The notes under the pieces are model-generated. The model saw nothing but the letters and a program-made list of their open reading frames with translations. It had not been told where the DNA came from and made no database searches. DNA of 64,000 nt from Promicromonospora sukumoe 327MFSha3.1 (lineage in GTDB: Bacteria; Actinomycetota; Actinomycetes; Actinomycetales; Cellulomonadaceae): the NCBI RefSeq assembly GCF_000385135.1, contig NZ_ARQM01000001.1, positions 106,960 to 170,959 of the forward strand, given 5' to 3'. Positions 50,179-58,521 of this stretch are shown here, piece by piece; within the stretch, counting starts at the first letter, position 1, and the number at the start of each line of letters is the position of its first letter. Made by a program: the position numbers and the translations under genes.

Positions 50179-52071
50179 CTACCCCTGCGGGAGCAGGGCT
50201 CCGGCGAAGAACGTCGCGAGGTCGTCGGTCGCGGTCAGGGGCAGGACGGCGGCCACGTACTGGTCGGGCCGCACCACGACGACGGCGCCGCCGCGGTCGA
50301 CGCCGCGCAGGTCGAAGATGTCGTGGTCCGGGTCGGTCGCGTAGACCTTCTCGTAGTCGACCAGCCCGAACGGGCCGACCTTCGGCCGGAACACCTCGGG
50401 CACGTCGGCGAACTCCACGCCCAGGTGGTCCTGCTGGTAGACGACCTTGACGTCGAGGACGGCGTCCGGGTCGCCGCCGGCCGGCGTGTGCCGCAGCAGG
50501 GGCGAGTCGTCCGCGGTGCTCAGCCAGTGCGCCCAGTCCCGCAGGGCCGAGGCCTCGCTCGGGGCGGCGGCGTCGGCGAACGCGTAGACGCGCCACCGCC
50601 CGTCGGCGCGGGCGTGGTGGCCCAGGTGCGCCGGGTTGCCCTCGGCCACGCGCTCGACCGGGGCCGACTTGAACCGCTTGCCGACCGGGAAGCCCGTCGC
50701 CAGGTGCTGGTGCGCGGCGCCGGACACGATCATGGACGGCTGGTACTGCGTCATGAAGCCGCACGGGAACTCGGCGGTCTTGACGTAGAAGTCCTCGAGG
50801 TACGTCGGGTCGGGCAGGTCCTCGGGCCGGGTCGCCATGAGGCGCGACCACTCGCGGTCGAAGTCGATGAGCTCCTGGGCCACGACCTGTCGCTCCGCGG
50901 AGTACGTGGCCAGCAGCGCCTCGGGCGCGCGGCCGGTGAGCACGTGCGCCAGCTTCCAGGCGATGTTCCAGCCGTCCTGCATGGAGACGTTCATGCCCTG
51001 CCCGGCCTTGGCGCTGTGCGTGTGGCAGGCGTCGCCGGTCAGGAACACGCGCGGCGTGCGGGCGCCGGTGTGCTCGGCGGGCACGTCGTCGAACCCGTCG
51101 GTGACCCGGTGGCCGACCTCGTAGACGCTGTGCCAGGGCACGTCCTTCACGTCGAGCGTGTAGGGGTGGATGATCCGGTTCGCCCGCACGATCACCTCGT
51201 CCAGCGTCGTGGCGCGCACGCGCGCGCTCCCGCCGGGCGGCACCTCGCCGAGGTCGACGTACCACCGGGCCAGGAACCCGCCCTCGCGGGGGATGAGCAG
51301 GATGGACCCGCCGTCGTGCGACTGGATGGCGCACTTGGTGCGCACGTCCGGGAAGTCGGTCACCGCCAGGATGTCCATCACGCCCCAGGCGTGGTTGGCC
51401 CGGTCGCCCACGGGCTTGCGCCCGATGGCCTGCCGCACGGCGGAGTGGGCGCCGTCGGCCCCGATCACGTAGCCGGCGCGGATGGTGCGCTCGGCGCCCT
51501 CGTGCGGTCCGGCGGTGTGCCGCAGGGTGACGGTGACGGGCGCGCCGGGGGCCTCGGGGACCGTGAGCCCGGTGACCTCCAGGCCGTAGTCGGGGGTCAC
51601 GCGGGCCGGGCCGCGCGCCGCGACCTCGGCGAAGTAGTCGAGCACCCGGGCCTGGTTGACGATCAGGTGCGGGAACTCGCTGATGCCGTCGGAGTCGTCG
51701 GGCGGCACGGCGGCGCGCGCGATGCGGTGCGGGTCGGCCGGGTCCGGCTTCCAGAACGCCATCTCGGTGATCCGGTACGCCTCCGCGGTGATCCGCTCCG
51801 CGAACCCGAACGCCTGGAACGTCTCGACGCTGCGCGCCTGGATGCCGTCGGCCTGGCCCATCTCCAGGCGCCCGGCGCGGCGCTCCACCACGTGCGTGCG
51901 GATGCCGGGGAACTGCGCGAGCTGCGCGGCCGCGATCATGCCCGCCGGGCCGCTGCCGACGACCAGCACGTCGACCTCGTCCGGCAGCTCGGCGGGGCGG
52001 TCGACGCCGTAGCCCGCGGCGGGCTGCACGCGCGGGTCGCCGGACACGTAGCCGTGGTGGTGGAACTGCAT
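50179..52071 (-). CDS. FAD-dependent aromatic ring hydroxylase (3-hydroxybenzoate 4-monooxygenase/phenol hydroxylase-like)
   Basis: A 630-aa class A flavin monooxygenase. The FAD-binding GxGxxG reads VDVLVVGSGPAGMIAAAQLAQ (about 35-55), the second motif is YVIGADGAHSAVRQAIG, and the third VFLTGDACHTHSAKAGQGMNVSMQDGWNIAWKL. A C-terminal thioredoxin-like domain (about 450-625) is present, as in phenol hydroxylase and MobA. It inserts an ortho hydroxyl into a phenol. Divergent from the homoprotocatechuate operon with 95 bp between starts, so it may supply its dihydroxy substrate. Sequence alone does not separate 3-hydroxybenzoate from hydroxyphenylacetate as substrate. Confidence 0.87.
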   Translation of the reverse strand: MQFHHHGYVSGDPRVQPAAGYGVDRPAELPDEVDVLVVGSGPAGMIAAAQLAQFPGIRTHVVERRAGRLEMGQADGIQARSVETFQAFGFAERITAEAYRITEMAFWKPDPADPHRIARAAVPPDDSDGISEFPHLIVNQARVLDYFAEVAARGPARVTPDYGLEVTGLTVPEAPGAPVTVTLRHTAGPHEGAERTIRAGYVIGADGAHSAVRQAIGRKPVGDRANHAWGVMDILAVTDFPDVRTKCAIQSHDGGSILLIPREGGFLARWYVDLGEVPPGGSARVRATTLDEVIVRANRIIHPYTLDVKDVPWHSVYEVGHRVTDGFDDVPAEHTGARTPRVFLTGDACHTHSAKAGQGMNVSMQDGWNIAWKLAHVLTGRAPEALLATYSAERQVVAQELIDFDREWSRLMATRPEDLPDPTYLEDFYVKTAEFPCGFMTQYQPSMIVSGAAHQHLATGFPVGKRFKSAPVERVAEGNPAHLGHHARADGRWRVYAFADAAAPSEASALRDWAHWLSTADDSPLLRHTPAGGDPDAVLDVKVVYQQDHLGVEFADVPEVFRPKVGPFGLVDYEKVYATDPDHDIFDLRGVDRGGAVVVVRPDQYVAAVLPLTATDDLATFFAGALLPQG

Positions 52072-52125
52072 CGTTCGTCCGTTTCTGCCCGTGGTCGGCG
52101 ACGTTGCCGGGCCCATCCCGACCAT

Positions 52126-52143
52126 ATACGATCTGTGATACGA
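52126..52143. promoter_or_regulatory. Candidate GntR operator in the divergent aromatic promoter region
   Basis: Two ATACGA copies at 52126-52131 and 52138-52143, 12 bp apart, in an AT-rich patch 24 bp before the FAH-RraA start. The 3' copy, GATACGA, is also half of the palindrome at 14394. A FadR-type regulator such as the GntR at 53633 could bind here. Confidence 0.4.
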
Positions 52144-52166
52144 AGCACCAGGGAGCAAGGGAGCTC

Positions 52167-53636
52167 ATGGGTACCGAAGCGCTGTCCCGGCGGCCCGGCA
52201 AGATCGTCGCCGTCCACCTCGCCTACGCCTCCCGCGCCGACCAGCGCGGGCGCCGTCCGGCCGCGCCGTCCTACTTCCTCAAGCCGACCAGTTCGCTCGG
52301 CGTGAGCGGGGGCGTCGTCGAGCGGCCGGCGGGCACCGAGCTGCTGGCCTTCGAGGGCGAGATCGCGCTGGTCATCGGCGAGCCCGCCCGGTACGTGACC
52401 GTCGAGGAGGCGTGGGGGCACGTCGCCGCGGTCACCGCCGCGAACGACCTGGGCGTCTACGACCTGCGTTGGGCCGACAAGGGCTCCAACGTGCGCTCCA
52501 AGGGCCGCGACGGGTATACGCCGCTGGGGCCCGAGGTGATCGACGCGCGGGCGGTGGATCCTGCGGCGCTGCGGCTGCGGACCTGGGTCAACGGCTCGCT
52601 CGTGCAGGAGGACTCCACCGGCCCGGACGCCCTGCTCTTCCCGTTCGCCCAGCTCGTGGCCGACCTGTCCCAGCACCTCACGCTGGAGCGCGGCGACGTG
52701 ATCCTCACGGGCACGCCCGCCGGGTCCAGCGTCGTGGTGCCCGGCGACGTGGTCGAGGTGGAGGTGGACGCCCCGACGGCGCCCGGCGCGCCGTCGTCGG
52801 GCCGGCTGGTGACCACGGTGGTGCAGGGTGAGGTGCCGTTCGCCGACGTGGGCGCCGGGCCCCGGGTCGACGACGCCCAGCGCGCCGACGCCTGGGGCAG
52901 CGCCGAGGCGGCGGGGCTGCCGCCCGGGCCCGAGCCGTTCGTGCTCACCGACGAGCTCGCCGCCCTGCTGCGCCGCACGCCCGTCGCCGGGCTCTCGGCC
53001 CAGCTCCGCAAGCGCGGCCTGGACGACGCGATCATCGAGGGCGTGCGCCCCAACGTCGACGGCGCCACGCTCGTCGGCCGCGCCCGCACGCTGCGCTTCG
53101 TGCCGTACCGCGCCGACCTGTTCGCGACCCACGGCGGCGGCTACAACGCGCAGAAGCGCACGTTCGACACCGTCGGCCCCGGCGAGGTGATCGTCATCGA
53201 GGCCCGCGGCGAGACCGGCTCCGCCACCCTGGGCGACGTGCTCGCGCTGCGGGCTCAGGTGCGCGGCGCCGCGGGCGTGGTCACCGACGGCGGCGTGCGC
53301 GACTTCGACGCCGTGGCCGACACCGGCCTGCCCGTCTTCAGCCGGGGCCCGCACCCCGCCGTGCTCGGCCGCCGGCACGTGCCCTGGGACACCGACGTCG
53401 CCGTGGCCTGCGGCGGCGCGACCGTGCTGCCCGGCGACGTCGTGGTGGGTGACGCCGACGGCGTCGTCGTCATCCCGCCGCACCTGGTGGCCGAGGTCGC
53501 CGCGGCGACCCTTGCCCAGGAGGAGCAGGACGCCTGGGTGGCGCGGCAGGTCGCGGCCGGCCACCCGATCGACGGGCTGTTCCCGCCCAACCCGGAATGG
53601 CTCGCCCGCTACCAGGAATGGCGGGAGTCCCGGTGA
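52167..53636 (+). CDS. Fumarylacetoacetate hydrolase domain fused to an RraA-like domain
   Basis: A 489-aa two-domain protein. Residues about 10-225 are an FAH/HpaG-type domain: LLAFEGEIALVIGEPARYV (metal-binding Glu), ANDLGVYDLRWADKGSNVR, KGRDGYTPLGPEV and VILTGTPAGSSVVVPGD. Residues about 265-489 are an RraA/HMG-aldolase-like domain with TDGGVRDFDAVA (substrate/metal Arg-Asp, about 377-379) and GDADGVVVIPPHLVAEVAAATLAQEEQDAW. Both domains are complete. In the homoprotocatechuate path HpaG performs OPET decarboxylation and HHDD isomerisation, in E. coli with two FAH domains; here the RraA unit replaces the second. Start ATG 52167 has AAGGGAG upstream. The stop overlaps the GntR start. Confidence 0.88.
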   Translation: MGTEALSRRPGKIVAVHLAYASRADQRGRRPAAPSYFLKPTSSLGVSGGVVERPAGTELLAFEGEIALVIGEPARYVTVEEAWGHVAAVTAANDLGVYDLRWADKGSNVRSKGRDGYTPLGPEVIDARAVDPAALRLRTWVNGSLVQEDSTGPDALLFPFAQLVADLSQHLTLERGDVILTGTPAGSSVVVPGDVVEVEVDAPTAPGAPSSGRLVTTVVQGEVPFADVGAGPRVDDAQRADAWGSAEAAGLPPGPEPFVLTDELAALLRRTPVAGLSAQLRKRGLDDAIIEGVRPNVDGATLVGRARTLRFVPYRADLFATHGGGYNAQKRTFDTVGPGEVIVIEARGETGSATLGDVLALRAQVRGAAGVVTDGGVRDFDAVADTGLPVFSRGPHPAVLGRRHVPWDTDVAVACGGATVLPGDVVVGDADGVVVIPPHLVAEVAAATLAQEEQDAWVARQVAAGHPIDGLFPPNPEWLARYQEWRESR

Positions 53637-54316
53637 CGGCCAGCAAGTCCGAGGTGGCCTACACCTACCTGCGCGACCGGATCGCGCGCCGCGACCTCGG
53701 GCCGGGCTACCGGCTGGTGCTGCGCGGCGTCGCCGACGAGCTCGACATGAGCGTGGTCCCCGTGCGCGAGGCCATCCGGCGGCTCGAGGCCGAGGGCCTG
53801 GTCACGTTCGAGCGCAACGTCGGGGCGAGCGTCGCGATGATCGACGAGCGGGGCTACGTCGAGGCCATGCAGGCCCTCGGCGTGGTCGAGGGCGCCGCGA
53901 CCGGCCTCTCGGCGCCCGCCATCTCCGCCGCGGACCTCGACCGGGCCGCCGAGGTGAACGACCGGCTGCGCGCCCTGCTCGACCACTTCGACCCGCACGC
54001 CTTCACGGCCCTGAACCGGCAGTTCCACTCGGTGCTGTTCGAGTCGTGCCCCAACGCCCTGCTGCTCGACATGGTGCACCGCGGCTGGGCGCAGCTCTCC
54101 GGCCTGCGCGACTCCACGTTCGCGTTCGTGCCAGGGCGCGCGCACGACTCCGTGGCCGAGCACGCCCACATCCTCGACCTGATCGCCCGCCGCGCCGACC
54201 CGCTCGAGATCGAGATCGCCGCGCGGGACCACCGCTGGGCCACCATGCAGGCCTTCCTCGACTCGCGCGGCGACGGCGCCGCGCACCACCCGACCCGACC
54301 CACGGAGGCACCGTGA
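53633..54316 (+). CDS. GntR family transcriptional regulator, FCD domain
   Basis: A 227-aa FadR-type regulator embedded in the catabolic operon. The winged helix (about 3-70) has YLRDRIARRDLGPGYRLVLRGVADELDMSVVPVREAIRRLEAEGLV. The FCD domain (about 85-215) has ALNRQFHSVLFESCPN and the late HAHILDLIARRADPLEIEIAARDHRW, with His residues of a metal site. It is a likely repressor of the operon and possibly of the divergent hydroxylase. Start GTG overlaps the upstream stop, and its stop overlaps the HpaE start, so its level tracks the operon. Confidence 0.92.
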   Translation: MTASKSEVAYTYLRDRIARRDLGPGYRLVLRGVADELDMSVVPVREAIRRLEAEGLVTFERNVGASVAMIDERGYVEAMQALGVVEGAATGLSAPAISAADLDRAAEVNDRLRALLDHFDPHAFTALNRQFHSVLFESCPNALLLDMVHRGWAQLSGLRDSTFAFVPGRAHDSVAEHAHILDLIARRADPLEIEIAARDHRWATMQAFLDSRGDGAAHHPTRPTEAP

Positions 54317-55818
54317 CCGACCAGCCCACCCGGGTGCCCGCCGACCTGCCCGGCAGCATCCGGCACTACATCGGCGGCGAGCTCGTCGACTCGGCCGACG
54401 GCGGCACGTTCGACGTGCTCGACCCGGTGACCGACGAGGTCTACGCGAAGGCCGCGGCGGGCCGGGCGGCCGACGTCGACCGCGCCGTCGCCGCCGCGCG
54501 CGCCGCGTTCACCGACGGGCCGTGGCCCCGGATGCTGCCGCGCGAGCGCTCGCGGATCCTGCACCGCGTGGCCGACATCGTCGAGTCCCGCGACGCGCGG
54601 CTCGCCGAGCTGGAGAGCTTCGACTCCGGCCTGCCCATCACGCAGGCGCTGGGCCAGGCGCGGCGGGCCGCCGAGAACTTCCGGTTCTTCGCCGACCTGG
54701 TGGTGGCCCAGACCGACGACGCGTTCAAGGTGCCCGGCCGCCAGCTCAACTACGTCAACCGCAAGCCGATCGGCGTCGCGGGCCTGATCACGCCCTGGAA
54801 CACGCCGTTCATGCTGGAGTCCTGGAAGCTCGGCCCGGCGCTCGCGACCGGCAACACCGTGGTGCTCAAGCCCGCCGAGTTCACACCCCTGTCGGCGTCG
54901 CTGTGGGCGGGCATCTTCGCGGAGGCCGGGCTGCCGCAGGGCGTGTTCAACCTGGTCAACGGCCTGGGCGAAGAAGCGGGCGACGCGCTGGTGAAGCACC
55001 CCGACGTGCCGCTGATCTCGTTCACGGGGGAGAGCCGCACGGGCGAGACGATCTTCGCCAACGCCGCGCCGCACCTCAAGGGCCTGTCCATGGAGCTGGG
55101 CGGCAAGTCGCCCGCCGTCGTCTTCGCCGACGCCGACCTGGACGCCGCGATCGACGCGACGATCTTCGGCGTCTTCTCCCTGAACGGCGAGCGCTGCACC
55201 GCGGGCAGCCGCATCCTCGTGGAGCGCGCGGTCTACGACGAGTTCGTCGAGCGGTACGCCGCCCAGGCGCGGCGCGTCGTGGTGGGCCTCCCGCACGACC
55301 CCGCCACCGAGGTGGGTGCCCTGGTGCACCCCGAGCACCACGCCAAGGTGATGTCGTACATCGAGATCGGCAAGGGCGAGGGGCGCCTCGTCGCGGGCGG
55401 CGGGCGGCCCGAGGGCTTCCCGGCCGGCAACTACGTGGCGCCGACCGTCTTCGCCGACGTGCCGCCCACGGCGCGCATCTTCCAGGAGGAGATCTTCGGT
55501 CCGGTCGTGGCGATCACGCCGTTCGACACGGACGAGGAGGCGCTCGCGCTGGCCAACGGCGTGCGGTACGGGCTGGCCGCCTACGTGTGGACCAACGACC
55601 TGCGGCGCGCCCACACGTTCAGCCAGGCGATCGAGGCGGGCATGGTCTGGCTCAACTCCAACAACGTGCGCGACCTGCGCACGCCGTTCGGCGGGGTCAA
55701 GGCCTCGGGCCTGGGCCACGAGGGCGGCTACCGCTCCATCGACTTCTACACGCACCAGCAGGCCGTGCACGTCACCCTCGGCGCGGCCCACCACCCGACG
55801 TTCGGCAAGGGAGCCTGA
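54313..55818 (+). CDS. hpaE: 5-carboxymethyl-2-hydroxymuconate semialdehyde dehydrogenase
   Basis: A 501-aa aldehyde dehydrogenase. The NAD-binding region contains TPWNTPFMLESWKLGPALATGNTVVLKPAEFTP; the general base Glu (about 261) is in SMELGGKSPAV and the nucleophile Cys (about 295) in NGERCTAGSR. It oxidises the ring-cleavage product of HpaD to 5-carboxymethyl-2-hydroxymuconate. The assignment to HpaE comes from the direct neighbour HpaD and close similarity to the family. Start GTG 54313 overlaps the regulator stop. Confidence 0.92.
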   Translation: MTDQPTRVPADLPGSIRHYIGGELVDSADGGTFDVLDPVTDEVYAKAAAGRAADVDRAVAAARAAFTDGPWPRMLPRERSRILHRVADIVESRDARLAELESFDSGLPITQALGQARRAAENFRFFADLVVAQTDDAFKVPGRQLNYVNRKPIGVAGLITPWNTPFMLESWKLGPALATGNTVVLKPAEFTPLSASLWAGIFAEAGLPQGVFNLVNGLGEEAGDALVKHPDVPLISFTGESRTGETIFANAAPHLKGLSMELGGKSPAVVFADADLDAAIDATIFGVFSLNGERCTAGSRILVERAVYDEFVERYAAQARRVVVGLPHDPATEVGALVHPEHHAKVMSYIEIGKGEGRLVAGGGRPEGFPAGNYVAPTVFADVPPTARIFQEEIFGPVVAITPFDTDEEALALANGVRYGLAAYVWTNDLRRAHTFSQAIEAGMVWLNSNNVRDLRTPFGGVKASGLGHEGGYRSIDFYTHQQAVHVTLGAAHHPTFGKGA

Positions 55819-55822
55819 CGCG

Positions 55823-56917
55823 ATGCCTGATATCCCCACGCCCACCGCGCCGCCGCCGGACATCCTGCGCTGCGCGTACATGGAGCTGGTGGTCACCGAC
55901 CTGGCCGCCTCCCGGAACTTCTACGTAGACGTGCTCGGCCTGGTGGTCACCGAGGAGGACGACGACACCGTCTACCTGCGCAGCATCGAGGAGTTCATCC
56001 ACCACAACCTGGTGCTGCGCCAGGGGCCCGTGGCCGCCGTCGCCGCGTTCTCCTACCGGGTGCGCAGCCCGGAGGAGCTGGACCGGGCGGTCGCGTTCTA
56101 CACCGAGCTCGGCTGCGAGGTGCGGCGCGCGCCCGAGGGCTTCACCCGGGGCATCGGCGACTCGGTGCGGGTCGTGGACCCGCTCGGGTTCCCGTACGAG
56201 TTCTTCTACGACGTCGAGCACGTCGAGCGGCTCGCCTGGCGCTACGACCTGCACACCCCCGGCGCGCTGGTGCGCCTGGACCACTTCAACCAGGTCACGC
56301 CCGACGTGCCGCGTGCCGTGAGGTTCATGGAGGACCTCGGCTTCCGCGTGACCGAGGACATCCAGGACGCCGAGGGCACCACCTACGCCGCGTGGCTGCG
56401 CCGCAAGCCCACCGTGCACGACACGGCGATGACCGGCGGGGACGGCCCGCGCATGCACCACGTCGCGTTCGCCACGCACGAGAAGCACAACATCATCGCG
56501 ATCTGCGACAAGCTCGGCGCCCTGCGCCTGTCGGACCGCATCGAGCGCGGCCCGGGCCGGCACGGCGTCTCCAACGCGTTCTACCTGTACCTGCGCGACC
56601 CGGACGGGCACCGCGTGGAGATCTACACGCAGGACTACTGGACGGGCGACCCCGACAACCCCGTGGTCACCTGGGACGTGCACGACAACCAGCGCCGCGA
56701 CTGGTGGGGCAACCCCGTGGTGCCCTCCTGGTACACGGAGGCCTCGCCCGTGCTCGACCTGGACGGCGTGCCGCAGCCCGTCGTGGCCCGCACCGACACC
56801 TCGGAGATGGCCGTGACCATCGGCGCGGACGGGTTCTCGTACACGCGCCCGGACGACGACGCCGAGGCTCTGCCCTCCTGGAAGCAGGGCGAGTACAAGC
56901 TGGGGCACCAGCTGTGA
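55823..56917 (+). CDS. hpaD: Homoprotocatechuate 2,3-dioxygenase
   Basis: A 364-aa extradiol dioxygenase of the VOC type, matching Brevibacterium HPCD and Arthrobacter MndD in length and sequence. Metal ligands are H154 in RLDHFNQVTP, H213 in RMHHVAFATHEKHN and E266 near RVEIYTQDYW, one residue less than the published H155/H214/E267 of the Brevibacterium enzyme. It cleaves 3,4-dihydroxyphenylacetate between C2 and C3 using Fe(II) or Mn(II). The C-terminal lid (about 325-364) is present. Start ATG 55823, five bases after hpaE. Confidence 0.96.
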   Translation: MPDIPTPTAPPPDILRCAYMELVVTDLAASRNFYVDVLGLVVTEEDDDTVYLRSIEEFIHHNLVLRQGPVAAVAAFSYRVRSPEELDRAVAFYTELGCEVRRAPEGFTRGIGDSVRVVDPLGFPYEFFYDVEHVERLAWRYDLHTPGALVRLDHFNQVTPDVPRAVRFMEDLGFRVTEDIQDAEGTTYAAWLRRKPTVHDTAMTGGDGPRMHHVAFATHEKHNIIAICDKLGALRLSDRIERGPGRHGVSNAFYLYLRDPDGHRVEIYTQDYWTGDPDNPVVTWDVHDNQRRDWWGNPVVPSWYTEASPVLDLDGVPQPVVARTDTSEMAVTIGADGFSYTRPDDDAEALPSWKQGEYKLGHQL

Positions 56918-57738
56918 CGGGGCGGGCGGGCGGCGCAGCGGCAGAGGGCCGCACGCTCGACGACGCGACGATCACTGCGATCGCCGACGAGCTGGCCCGC
57001 GCCGAGGCGGAGCGCACCACCGTGCCGCTCCTGACGGCGCGGCATCCCGGCATGACCGTCGAGGACGCCTACGCCGTGCAGAACACCTGGCGCCGGCGCG
57101 GCATCGAGGCCGGACGCCGCCCGGTGGGCCGCAAGATCGGGCTCACCTCGAAGGTCATGCAGGCCGCCACGGGCATCACCGAGCCCGACTACGGCGCGAT
57201 CTTCGCGGACATGGTGCACGAGAACGGGTCGGTGATCGAGCACGCCCGGTTCTCGAACGTGCGGGTCGAGGTGGAGCTCGCGTTCGTCCTCGGCGAGCGG
57301 GTTGCCGGGCCGCACGCCACGGTGTTCGACGTGCTGCGCGCGACCGAGTACGTGGTGCCCGCGCTGGAGATCCTGTCCTCGCGCGTCGAGATGGCGGGCC
57401 GCACCATCGTCGACACCATCAGCGACAACGCGGCCATGGGCGGCATGGTCCACGGCGGCAACCCCGTGCGCGTGGGGGAGACCGACCTGCGCTGGGCCGC
57501 GGCGCTGCTGTACCGCAACGAGACCATCGAGGAGTCGGGCGTCGCCGCCGCCGTGCTGAACCACCCCGCGGCCGGCGTGGCCTGGCTCGCGAACAAGCTC
57601 GCCCGGCACGGCGACGTGCTGGAGGCCGGGGAGATCGTCCTGGCCGGCTCCTTCACGCGGCCCATGTGGGTGGAGCCTGGGGACACCGTGCTGGCCGACT
57701 ACCGAGAGCTGGGGACCGTCACGTGCCGATTCGTCTGA
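56914..57738 (+). CDS. hpaH: 2-oxo-hept-4-ene-1,7-dioate hydratase
   Basis: A 274-aa hydratase of the MhpD/HpaH/FAH-like family. Landmarks: DAYAVQNTWRRRGIEAGRRPVGRKIGLTSKVMQAATG, RVEVELAFVLGERV (metal-binding Glu pair) and EILSSRVEMAGRTIVDTISDNAAMGGMVHGGNP. It adds water to the dienol product of HpaG. The first 15 residues are low-complexity and may not be folded. Start GTG 56914 overlaps the hpaD stop by four bases, and the end overlaps the aldolase start by 16. Confidence 0.94.
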   Translation: MTGRAGGAAAEGRTLDDATITAIADELARAEAERTTVPLLTARHPGMTVEDAYAVQNTWRRRGIEAGRRPVGRKIGLTSKVMQAATGITEPDYGAIFADMVHENGSVIEHARFSNVRVEVELAFVLGERVAGPHATVFDVLRATEYVVPALEILSSRVEMAGRTIVDTISDNAAMGGMVHGGNPVRVGETDLRWAAALLYRNETIEESGVAAAVLNHPAAGVAWLANKLARHGDVLEAGEIVLAGSFTRPMWVEPGDTVLADYRELGTVTCRFV

Positions 57739-58508
57739 GCCTGCCGCCCACGTTCCGCGACCGTCTCGAGGCCGCCGACCGGCCCCAGGCCGGCATGTGG
57801 GTCTGCACCGGCAGCCCGCTGGTGGCGGAGATCTGCGCCGGGTCCGGTCTGGACTGGCTCCTGATCGACGGCGAGCACTCGCCGATCGGCCTGGAGACGA
57901 TCACGGCGCTGCTCCAGGCGGTCGCCCCGTACCCGGTCACGCCGGTGGTGCGGGCGCCGTCGGGCGATGCCGTGGTGCTCAAGCAGCTCCTCGACCTGGG
58001 CGTGCAGAACGTGCTCGTGCCCATGGTCGACAGCGCCGAGCAGGCCCACGAGGTGGTGCGGGCCGTGCGCTACCCGCCGCGCGGGGTGCGCGGCGTCGGC
58101 AGCGCGCTGTCCCGCGGCGCGCGCTGGAACCGCGTCGAGAACTACCTGGCCGACGCCGACGGGCACGTGTCCCTGTTCGTCCAGGTCGAGTCCGTCGCGG
58201 GCGTCGAGAACGCGGCGCTGATCGCCGGAGTCGACGGGGTGGACGGCGTCTTCGTGGGCCCCTCCGACCTGGCCGCCTCGATGGGCGTGCTCGGGCAGCA
58301 GACCCACCCCGCCGTCACCGCCGCCGTGCACCGGACGTTCGAGGCCGTGCGCGCCGCGGGCAAGCCGGTGGGCGTCAACGCCTTCGACCCCGCCGTGGCC
58401 CAGGCCTACCTGGACGCGGGGGCGTCGTTCGTGCTGACCGGGGCGGACGTCGCCCTCCTGGCCCGCGGCGCCGAGACGCTCGCCGACCGCTGGTGCGCGC
58501 AGGGGTAG
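57723..58508 (+). CDS. hpaI: 4-hydroxy-2-oxoheptanedioate aldolase
   Basis: A 261-aa class II HpcH/HpaI aldolase. Conserved parts are [103 protein letters not shown] (metal-binding Glu and Asp) and [33 protein letters not shown]. It splits the hydrated product into pyruvate and succinate semialdehyde, the last step of the pathway. Start GTG 57723. The operon appears to end here, since the next gene has its own leaderless-type promoter. Confidence 0.94.
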   Translation: MPIRLSLPPTFRDRLEAADRPQAGMWVCTGSPLVAEICAGSGLDWLLIDGEHSPIGLETITALLQAVAPYPVTPVVRAPSGDAVVLKQLLDLGVQNVLVPMVDSAEQAHEVVRAVRYPPRGVRGVGSALSRGARWNRVENYLADADGHVSLFVQVESVAGVENAALIAGVDGVDGVFVGPSDLAASMGVLGQQTHPAVTAAVHRTFEAVRAAGKPVGVNAFDPAVAQAYLDAGASFVLTGADVALLARGAETLADRWCAQG

Positions 58509-58521
58509 CGTTCGGTCCATG
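58506..58521 (+). promoter_or_regulatory. Likely leaderless promoter of the Ppx/GppA gene
   Basis: TAGCGT (58506-58511) lies seven bases before the ATG at 58519; no Shine-Dalgarno is seen. The box overlaps the stop codon of hpaI. Confidence 0.45.

Noticed and set aside
52167..53636. The FAH-RraA protein as a second deletion chimera
   Set aside because: Both domains are complete, including the RraA C-terminal helices missing at 9346, and the gene sits neatly in a coupled operon.
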